Positions 11,501-19,173 of a stretch of 64,000 nt of DNA are shown piece by piece. The DNA comes from Alopecurus myosuroides (Eukaryota > Streptophyta > Magnoliopsida > Poales > Poaceae), in the NCBI GenBank assembly GCA_028641055.1, contig CM054060.1, forward strand, positions 204,872,445-204,936,444, given 5' to 3'. Positions within the stretch are counted from its first letter, which is position 1. Each line of letters begins with the position of its first letter. The notes beneath the pieces were generated by a model. That model was not told the origin of the DNA. It saw nothing but the letters and a program-made list of their open reading frames with translations, and searched no databases. The position numbers were made by a program, and so were the translations under genes.

Positions 11501-11751
11501 GCCGGAAGTTGTAGCGTGTTTCTGTAGTTGGTTAGAGCAGCCTGCTGCCGCACTTTTGTATCACCTATTCTTCCGTTGAACCCAAAGCATCTGTACTTGG
11601 TGTTGCCGGGTACACTTTGGTATCTTGTGAGTCTTGCTTGCCAGTACTTGTCTGTACTGACCCCTGTGGGGCTGTGGTTTCCGCAGACTACGTTTCCGAG
11701 GATCCCCATGGTGGCTACTACGTGGAGTATGACGAGGCTGCTGACGAGTAG
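8553..11751 (+). CDS. Candidate split acidic ORF inside T1 5' LTR (three exons)
   Basis: Product unknown. Exon 2 (10399-10476, 78 nt) encodes DDAETDKVYDTTSEELAQYQ and a few more residues. Exon 3 (11687-11751, 65 nt) encodes YVSEDPHGGYYVEYDEAADE then TAG. Exon 2 is preceded by TTGCTTCTTCTCGAATAG and followed by GCAAGT, a GC-AG type donor. Exon 3 is preceded by GTGGTTTCCGCAG. Exon 1 would end at 8775 before GTGAGC; its last G completes the first Asp codon. The first ATG after the TATA box (8553) is in the same frame, but a TAG interrupts at codon 9. Intron 1 is strongly AT-rich. Exon lengths, phases and residues repeat in the solo LTR and in T2, so exons 2 and 3 are well supported; exon 1 and translation are inferred. 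Confidence 0.5.
9128..9208 (+). ncRNA. tRNA-like (Pol III A/B-box) module in T1 5' LTR
   Basis: An A-box-like ACCGCACTGG at 9128 is followed exactly 42 nt later by GGTTCGATCCC (9170-9180), a B-box match. TTTTT follows at 9204-9208, a Pol III-type terminator. The same spacing occurs in the solo LTR and T2. I could not fold a canonical cloverleaf, so it is not called a tRNA gene. A captured SINE or tRNA head is the most likely origin; transcription is unproven. Confidence 0.45.
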
Positions 11752-12007
11752 ATAGCGGACCCGGGACGGATCCGAGACATCGTGGATGGGCTCAGTCTTT
11801 TCGTTTCCGGCCTCTTAGGCCTATTTGGATCTTGTCTGTACCCAGACATTTTGGATGCTTCCGCTGTGATGTAATGATGAATTGTTGGGACATGTGTCCT
11901 CTGGATGATGGTATTTGCTATCTCTGCTCTAGTGAGAGCTATTTGCAACTTATTTCTATTTCTTTGTGTCTTAGAGATTTGTTGTGATATCACTTGTTCA
12001 AATGTCG

Positions 12008-12044
12008 TTGACGTACCATGTGTGTATGTTATGAAGTACGTCAA
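12008..12044 (+). promoter_or_regulatory. Conserved LTR hairpin with TGACGT cores
   Basis: TTGACGTAC and GTACGTCAA form a perfect 9-bp inverted repeat within 37 nt. It is kept, arms and length, in every LTR of this group here (18960-18996, 36938-36974, 55439-55475). It could be an RNA stem near the PBS or a paired bZIP-type TGACGT site. Confidence 0.5.
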
Positions 12045-12223
12045 TGGAAGTAGTCGGATTTCTATGGGATGGTTTACGCAGACGATGAATAGTAGAGGAT
12101 GGTTGTCACACGTTTACGTGTTGGCCTACTCATATTGAGATGCGGGTGCCGGTATGCCCCGTAAGCCATTTATCTACTGTTTAGCGGGCTGTGAGTATCC
12201 TCTAGAAGTCCGGGTGCGACAAA

Positions 12224-12236
12224 TGGTATCAGAGCC
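12224..12236 (+). other. T1 primer-binding site (initiator tRNA-Met type)
   Basis: TGGTATCAGAGCC two bases after the LTR end (12221). This is the usual match to the 3' end of initiator tRNA-Met in plant chromoviruses. Confidence 0.93.
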
Positions 12237-12761
12237 TGTCTGCCTGTACGATCCCTTTTACTGGTCGCAGTTGAGTCTAGAAACTACTTTGTAGCTATAT
12301 AGGAAAAATGAAGCGTGAGAGTAGGAATTCTGTTCTTTTATTTCTTTCCCCACCCACCCTCCCTTTTCTGGTAAGGAAGTGCAACGTTGTTTTCTCTTCT
12401 CACCTAAACTTTCAAGTTAGGATTTCACCTATCCTGGTTTCTCTAGGATAGTTATATCTACTAGACCATAGGAATGGAGGTGGTTGTGACATGATTTATC
12501 ATGCTGCCTACTCACGATTGAGAACGGAGGCGTGTAAGCCCCGGAAGCAGATCCTCTATTCCTTAAGCAGTAGATATTTATCCTTTAGAAGCCCGGATGG
12601 GTTTTCCGTAGTACCTCAGGAGTTTTTGGTCTCGTGTTTCCCGAATGTTGCTTCGATATCCTGTTCTTCTCAACATCCTTATCGTCCGTTGAAACCTTGT
12701 TGTTGCTTTCCACTTCAGTTCTTCTACCGGCGTCTAATCAAAACTTCCCAATCATCTGCAG
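12237..12761 (+). other. T1 leader with candidate splice signals
   Basis: Untranslated leader between PBS and extra ORF. A short upstream frame starts ATGAAGCGTGAG at 12308. A strong donor-like CTG|GTAAGGAAG lies at 12370/12371. An acceptor-like tract TCATCTGCAG ends at 12761, directly before the ATG of the extra ORF. Splicing 12371-12761 would fuse the 12308 frame to the extra ORF in frame. The acceptor before gag (13784) would instead remove the extra ORF. No expression evidence is available. Confidence 0.35.
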
Positions 12762-13577
12762 ATGGATCTCAGGTTCTACCCGCAGGTGGTTCGTATGACT
12801 CATTGCGAGAGCACTGCCGGTTATCCGGAGATGCTGAGAGACATGGTCACTTTTCTAGGGTTCCGTTGGGCACCAGAGTACCAGGTCTACGAGCAACAAC
12901 GAGAGTTTGACCAGACCTACTACCGGGCTATCGTCTACATTCTGTCAGATGATGGCATGAGCGTAGTCCACCGCTACGAGGCAGTGGGTTCCACAGTGGA
13001 TATGGCTGTGCAGCAGGCAGCTTATGTGAGTCTCACCGTCCTTCGTGCTGACTACTGGGGATTTGACGATTCTATCTATCGCCACATCCCCCGTGGTTAC
13101 ATCACTTCGGAGGGAGCTCACTTCACTCTCTACGACAACTTGGATGTCTACGAGCATGATAACTCCAGGCTGCACACCACCGCTCAGTTTGTGAGGCACA
13201 GTGACGCAGTTGCCAGCACACTATCTCAGGAGTTGGCTTCAGTCAGAGAGCAGCTCTACCTTGCTTTGACTCGTCTGGCGACTTACACCACAGACTTTGT
13301 TGGAGACGAGCGCTTTGCACGTTTCGATCAGCCAGTTGGTCGTCGTCTGCCAGATGCTGGAGGTTACGAGCCGATCAGAGGTCCACTCCTTAACCTCGGT
13401 GCTGGTTACACTGGGATTCCACGCTTTGGAGCACAGGGAGTCGACGCTATGTACTTCACCACACCTAGAGTCGCTCTCAGACCACGTCAGATCTACGTGG
13501 ATCGTCGTTCCACCTACTTTCGTGGGCGTGCTCCTCACCGTACCTCTCGCCGTACTCCTAGCCGCCGTCCTACGTGA
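12762..13577 (+). CDS. Extra 271-aa ORF upstream of gag (dsRBD-like pattern)
   Basis: An intact 271-codon frame in sense orientation between the PBS and gag, where standard Tekay-type elements have none. Residues about 18-105 show a predicted helix (YPEMLRDMVTFLGF), a strand-rich part (EYQVYEQQREFDQTYYRAIVYIL) and a helix YEAVGSTVDMAVQQAAYVSL. This alpha-beta-beta-alpha order and the final G-x-x-x-x-A-x-x-A-A-x-x-x-L spacing resemble a double-stranded RNA-binding domain, but the lysines that contact RNA (KKxAK) are absent. The C-terminus is Arg-rich (RRSTYFRGRAPHRTSRRTPS). gag begins 208 bases downstream. Function unknown. That it remains open while nearby elements are wrecked suggests recent use, but T1 is young, so this is weak evidence of selection. 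Confidence 0.7.
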   Translation: MDLRFYPQVVRMTHCESTAGYPEMLRDMVTFLGFRWAPEYQVYEQQREFDQTYYRAIVYILSDDGMSVVHRYEAVGSTVDMAVQQAAYVSLTVLRADYWGFDDSIYRHIPRGYITSEGAHFTLYDNLDVYEHDNSRLHTTAQFVRHSDAVASTLSQELASVREQLYLALTRLATYTTDFVGDERFARFDQPVGRRLPDAGGYEPIRGPLLNLGAGYTGIPRFGAQGVDAMYFTTPRVALRPRQIYVDRRSTYFRGRAPHRTSRRTPSRRPT

Positions 13578-13785
13578 TGAGCATGGGAGTACCGATGTAT
13601 CCATTCTCAGCTATGTTTAGTTATCCTTTGGCATTCGAACCATTTATGGTGTGTTGGATATTCTGATGTATTTGAACATGTGATGATGTACCTGTTGGTT
13701 ATCTATTCATGCGTCGGAATAATCTCTCTTTCGGTTTCCAAGTCTATCCTTTCTATTGTTGTGCTAAAATGCATTTCCATCCAGG
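13578..13785 (+). other. Spacer before gag with acceptor-like site
   Basis: 208 bases without a frame. The end reads TGTGCTAAAATGCATTTCCATCCAG directly before G-ATG of gag, with a branch-point-like GCTAAAA about 20 bases upstream of the AG. This is a plausible splice acceptor that would place gag near the 5' end of a spliced RNA. Confidence 0.35.
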
Positions 13786-14752
13786 ATGCCGCCAACAAGG
13801 AACAACCCGCCTGAGCCACCGCCAATCACGGAGCTGTTGACTCAGATGACCCAAGTCATGGCACAGATGGCCCAGTTTCAGACTAATCAGCACAACAACC
13901 AGACGGCTCCACGAGTCAGCATCAAGGAGTTCCTCAGTCTGGGTCCGAGAGCTTTCGTGGCCACACACGAGCCTCTGGACACTGATGACTGGATCCGTGA
14001 GATAGCTAAGGCTCTGGAGATTGCTCATGTAGCTGAAGAAGACAAGGTCAAGTATGCCTCCTATCTGCTGAAGGGTCAGGCAGCTACTTGGTGGGAAAAC
14101 TACCAGGCCATGAGAGCTGGCTTTCCAATCACGTGGGGTTGTTTCAAGGAAGCCTTCCTGAAGCACCACATTCCAGATGGTCTCATGGAAAGGATGCGTG
14201 AAGAGTTTTGCTCACTCAAGCAGGGCAAGTTGGACGTCATCGGCTATCAGAGTGAGTTTAATCGCCTCGCTTGTTACGCTGGTGATGAGGTGTCCACTGA
14301 AGCTAAGAAGATGGCAAGGTTCCACAGAGGTTTTAACCCGGAACTCAAGTATGCACTCACCAACGTCAAGGCCAACAGCTTCGAGGATCTCGTTAACACC
14401 GCGCTCAATGAAGAAAATGGGCACAAGGCGTTCAAGGAGTCTCGCAAGCACTCGCGTGAGGTTGGTTCCTCCTCCAACATGACCACCCCTCCGCAGAAGC
14501 GCCGCATCTGGGTGCCAAATGGTGCTGTCATTCGGGCTTCATACGCCCAAACTTCTCCAGGCTTCGCTCCCCGCCCACCCAACCCTGCTCAGATGCATGA
14601 TCAGAGGGCTTCGATGGGGCAGCCAAGGCCAGGGCCTCCTCGTGTCGTCACTTGCTACAAGTGCAAGCAGACGGGGCACTACGCTGACAAGTGCACGCAG
14701 AGCCAGCTACCTCCACCACCACCTCGTCCTAACACCAACCAGGCAATGGTGC
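13786..14752 (+). CDS. gag: T1 gag (Gag with CCHC knuckle), cut by solo LTR
   Basis: Starts at ATG 13786 (MPPTRNNPPEPPPITELL). Contains the retrotransposon Gag core: about residues 85-200, with WDT/WENYQAM-type helices, [15 protein letters not shown] and SLKQGKLDVIGYQSEF. A basic Pro-rich linker follows, then a zinc knuckle [14 protein letters not shown] (genome about 14653-14694) that binds element RNA. In intact relatives (T2) gag continues without stop into protease. Here the solo LTR enters after AATGGTGC at 14752, and five bases into the LTR a TAA ends the frame at 14757. No other lesion is seen, so the frame was intact before that insertion. Confidence 0.92.
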
Positions 14753-15556
14753 TGTAACATCCCAAGTATGAAAACTTCCATTTAGAATGTTTGATTATTG
14801 TTTAATTAAAGTTTTGCATCATGTCATCATACTCATTACCTTGTTTGCATTTGTTTTCTTTTGGTTTGCATCTGTTTTTCTCTGTTTTCACAATTGAAAT
14901 TCAAACAATATTCAAACCTTTGTTTCATAATTGTTATGTTACAACTTTTCAAATAAAAAGTTCAAGTAAAAACAACCAATTGTTTCCATTAAACTATAAG
15001 GTTCAACTATTAAAAATGGTGGCTTTTAATCAATCAATTAATCCAAATGTTATTCAAAATTCAAATCAAATCACAAACATCACCCAATTTGAAATTATGA
15101 AAATTACCAAAACAATTCTAATCTTTTTGTTCCATTTAAACAATAAGGTGCACCCTATTTAAAATCTTGTTTTTTTTTATAATCACTTAATCTCAAAATG
15201 ATTCAAATTTGAACCATTTTTACAAACAGCAAGTTTTTGAACTTTTTGGAAAACAAAACTGGTCAAATGGTTGCTATTACATATTTAAACAATACCAAAT
15301 TTTTTCTAAATTTTTCCTAGCCCTAAAACTTATCTTTTTCTTCCATTTCCATTTCTGCAAAAAAAAAAAACAGAACAAAAATAATAAAAGGAAAAACTTA
15401 CCAGAGGGGGGAGCCAGCACGGCCCAGCCCAACTTACCTTCTCCACGGCCCGTACCGGTTCGCCCCTCCTTCTTCTTCTAACAGTACGGCAGGTCATCGA
15501 CCGGTGCCACGTCGCTGGCAGTACCGCGCCGACGGCCAACAGCGCCCTACCCCCTC

Positions 15557-15562
15557 TATAAG
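15557..15562 (+). promoter_or_regulatory. Candidate TATA box of solo LTR
   Basis: TATAAG in CCCCCTCTATAAGACCTACC, followed by a CT-rich leader and the first ATG at 15715. Matches the position of the T1 and T2 elements. Confidence 0.6.
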
Positions 15563-15714
15563 ACCTACCCCCCTAGGCCTCGAGCTGCCCTAACCCTAGG
15601 CTACCCTATCCCCCTCGCTCCGCCGCCGTCTTCTCTCTCTCCCCGGCGAATTTCCCCTCTCTGCCACCGCAACCGAGCCCCATCTCTGAACCTCTCCGGC
15701 GATCGTCGTCTCCG

Positions 15715-18704
15715 ATGGCTAACGGCGCGAGCTAGCAGCGGGAACCGAGTCGCCGTGCTACCCTCTACGCCCCCGACACCTTCGTTGAGCTCGAGCAGGC
15801 CTGGATCGACGCCGCCGTCCGTGCCATCGCCGTCGAGCTCCCTGCCCCGAGCCTCTGCCTCCCCTACACCGCCGGTGAGCACCACCGTGCACTCCAACTC
15901 CTCTCTGTCCTCTCTGAATCGCGCACCAGCACGCACGCGCACCCGAGCGCAACACCCACGAGCCAGCAGCAGCATCGCCGCGTAGCTCACCGCCGGCTAC
16001 CGCACCGTTTCTGTCAAGTTTAGAAACGTTCGTTCGTCAGTTAAAAATTCAGAAACGCGAAACTGAATAATTCCTTACCTGCATCCCCTTACCTGACAAG
16101 ATCGTTCGCACACCGCAGTGGTTGCACGCAGCGTACGCGCACGGGAGGGCCAGGGTTCGAGTCCCCCCTCCCGTAGGAAAAAACACAACCTTTTTGCGCA
16201 CCGCACTGACAGGGTGGCCCCCCTGTCAGCTGCTGTGTGCGCCCACACGCCACGCTGGCCCCAGGGCCCACTGGCAGTGCCCTAGGGTAGCTAGCTGCGC
16301 GGTGTAAAAAGAATTTCAACCTTTTCTTTTTCATTTTAAGTCCTATTTCTTTACAGAATAGTCCCTAGGTTTAAATTGCTAATAACTTTTATTTTATAAA
16401 CCCAAATAATAAAAATAAAATATGTGCACTGCACCAAATTTAATTATCTATCTATTTAAACCATTTGTATTATGTTTTGAATAATTCAAATGCATTCAAA
16501 TTTCCAATTCAACCAATTCATTTGAAATTTGTATAATTGCATAACTAATTCATACTTAATCCAAATTATGCAAATAAAATATGTTTCCATGCTATTTCAA
16601 ACCACATTTTCAAATATAAATTTTGTTTCATGATTTGAATACTTAAAATTGCTTAAATAATTTAAACCTTGTTTAAATCATTTAAAATTGCTAAATTCAT
16701 AACTTGCTCAAATTAAATTATTTTTGAACATATAAAATATGTTTTCAAACTAGAAAAGTATAAACTTTTCCAATATGAATTTGAATTTATGTTTTGAACA
16801 AATAAAATTCAAATAATATTCATGCTTGTTTTAAATTCATTTAAACCTTGTTTAAACTTGTTTAATTCATAATTAAATCATTGTAATTCCTTTTTCAATA
16901 ATTGAAACATGTAATGCACCTAAAATTTTGTGTTCTTTTCAAATATGAACTTTGTTATTTGTCTTGAACAATTTAAATTGCTGAAAACAACAAATGCTTG
17001 TGTAACACCTTTAAGGAACCAAAATTTCCTAACTTAATAAATAAATTTCTAAAATTGGTAAACCTTATTTCCAATTGATTCTATTGTTGTTATTTTGTTG
17101 TTTTCCTCATCCATGCATCATACTAAACCACTTTCACCTGTTGGTCAGTTGTAAAACAATTGTTTCAACCATAATTCATGGGCTTTTCATATGCAACTCA
17201 AATTGCATGTGGGTCCATTTAATTATGTTATGTTACCATGTCTACTAGTTTATTTTGATGCATAAATTATATGGTCATGCATCATCCCATGATTGTGCAT
17301 TATGCCATGTTATTGACTGTTTGTTTGCTTCTTCTCGAATAGACGACAACGTTGAGACAGACGAGCCTTACGACACCCCTTCTGAGGATCTAGCTCAGTA
17401 CCAGGCTGCTGAGTTTGCAGGCAAGTTATCACTCACATGAACCACTGTGTTCCTTTCAACATTGGTTACCGATACTTTCCGTTGTCTATTTCTGCTAGCC
17501 ATATGAATAGTTGTTTCTGTTCGATCCTATCATATGTTATCCTTTAACCCTGATATAGCCTCACCTCCACACCTAAAACCCCTTTGCTTGTTGCCCGTGT
17601 CTTACTAGCATGCTTAGGGTTGTTTTGCTCGAGTCTGTTGCCCGTTACTTTCTGTTATTATTTTCTATTATGTTCTGGGGCTCGATGTTAAACAACAACC
17701 TGTTAATCTTGAGGTAATAATAATTTGCTGATAAGGCACCGGCAGGAGGCCCGACGTGGTTTTGAGGCCTGCTAGTGTCGACCCTAATTAGGAAAAGGGT
17801 CTTGTCTACTGATCCATGATGAGCGCACTAACCGCATGTGGGAAGCGTGTATGGGCGCCCCCCTCAATTTGATCCGATTCGCATCTCGTCCAAATCGCCA
17901 CACTTAGTTCGGGTTTTCCATTTGATTCACGCATATGCAGGTACGAACCCGAGGCCAGGGTGGAACTTTTGTAGTCGGCATTTAGGGCGGCGTGGTCTTC
18001 CAGTGCTATGAGGGTCCCCTTTTCTTCATGGGGCTCGATTAGCCGCGCACGCACAACACGTGGTGCTTTGGGCTTGATGCGAAGAAGAGTTGAGTTGTGT
18101 TGAGTGCCCCGCTTGGTGGGAGGCATTCCATCTGGCGGGTTATTCTTACGTGTACGGCCAAATTGGTGCACCCCTGCAGGGATAAATCTTCTCGAGAAGC
18201 CGTGTTTTCCGCGGTTATGGTTGACTTGGTGAAAGTACTGGCTAACAAGTACTCAGAACAACTTACACCTAACTAATGATAACTTGACTAGTAATAGCTT
18301 TATTGCCACAACAACTTGATCCATCACTAATCCCACTTGTGTGAGTGATCCTCGGATTGCTTCTTTGGATAAGGGGCGAGATCCAGGATGGGTTTGTTTG
18401 GTGGTTAGTTGTAGTTGGTTACGATACGCTATCTTATCTCATTTCTGTTAGCCGGAAGTGGTAGTATGTTTCTGTAGTTGATTAGTGCAGCCAGCTGCCG
18501 CATCTTTTGTATCACCCTTTTCTTCCGTTGAACCCAAAGCATCTGTGCTTGGTGTTGACGGGTTACACTTTGGTGAACTGTGAGTCTTGCTTGCCAGTAC
18601 GTTTATGTACTGACCCCTTTGGGGCTGTGGTTTCCGCAGACTACGCTTACGAGGATCCCCGTGACGGCTACTACGTGGAGTTTGACGAGGCTGCTGACGA
18701 GTAG
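15715..18704 (+). CDS. Candidate split acidic ORF inside solo LTR
   Basis: Same structure as in the T1 LTR. Exon 2 (17343-17420, 78 nt; DDNVETDEPYDTPSEDLAQY..) follows TCTCGAATAG and precedes GCAAGT. Exon 3 (18640-18704, 65 nt; YAYEDPRDGYYVEFDEAADE, TAG) follows TTTCCGCAG. Candidate exon 1 runs from the first ATG after the TATA box (15715) to 15874 before GTGAGC; it is in frame with exons 2-3 but has a TAG at codon 7. After that TAG it reads like ordinary protein (TFVELEQAWIDAAVRAIAVE). Residue changes against T1 are mostly conservative (D/E, Y/F, A/V). Function unknown. Confidence 0.5.
16112..16195 (+). ncRNA. tRNA-like (Pol III A/B-box) module in solo LTR
   Basis: ACCGCAGTGG at 16112, then GGTTCGAGTCC at 16154-16164, an exact match to the B-box consensus GGTTCGANTCC. 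TTTTT lies at 16191-16195. The A-to-B spacing is 42 nt, as in T1 and T2. The B box lies in the loop of a strong stem (CGGGAGG/CCTCCCG), so a small structured RNA is possible. Confidence 0.48.
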
Positions 18705-18959
18705 ATAGCGGACCTGGGCAGGATCCGAGACATCGTGGATGGGCTCCGTCTTTTTGTTTCCGGCTTCTTAAGCCTATTTGGATTTTCTCTGTATTCAGAC
18801 CCTTTGAATGCTTCCGCTGAGATGTAATGATGATATGTTGGGACATGTGTCCTCTGGATGAATGTATTTGCTATCTCTGCTCTAGTGAGAGCTATTTGCA
18901 CCTTATTTCCATCTTTTGTGTCTTAGAGATATGTTGTGTTATCATTCTGTTAAACGCCG

Positions 18960-18996
18960 TTGACGTACCATGTGTGTATGGTATGAAGTACGTCAA
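18960..18996 (+). promoter_or_regulatory. Conserved LTR hairpin (solo LTR copy)
   Basis: TTGACGTAC..GTACGTCAA arms, 37 nt overall, identical arms to the T1 and T2 copies while the neighbouring sequence varies. Confidence 0.5.
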
Positions 18997-19173
18997 TGGT
19001 AGTATCCTGATTTCTATGGGATGGTTTACGTAGACGATGAACAGTAGGGGTTGGTTGTCACACATACGTGTGTTGGCCTACTCGTAAGAGGTGCGGGTGC
19101 CGGTAAGCCCCGTAATCCAATCAACCACTGTTCAACGGAACTGCGAGTATCCTCTAGAAGTCCGGGTGCGACA

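Larger units (their letters stand above)
7766..12221 (+). repeat. 5' LTR of T1 (4456 bp)
   Basis: Begins TGTAACATCCCAAGTATG and ends CTAGAAGTCCGGGTGCGACA, followed within three bases by the PBS. Internal layout: AT-rich U3 (to about 8260), a GC-rich block with a TATA-like element at 8431, a candidate exon 1 ending at 8775, a tRNA-like module at 9128-9208, a very AT-rich stretch (9400-10380), candidate exon 2 (10399-10476), candidate exon 3 (11687-11751), and a conserved hairpin (12008-12044). It therefore looks like a whole intron-containing transcription unit inside one LTR. Confidence 0.95.
14753..19173 (+). mobile_element. Solo LTR of a T1-related chromodomain element
   Basis: 4421 bp from TGTAACATCCCAAGTATGAA to GGGTGCGACA, flanked by the direct repeat GGTGC (14748-14752 and 19174-19178). 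No internal domain is present, so this is the product of LTR-LTR recombination after an insertion in the same orientation as its host. Termini, exons, tRNA-like module and hairpin match T1, but the U3 and exon-1 block differ greatly from T1 and are closer in exon wording to T2. It is a separate subfamily. Confidence 0.94.
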
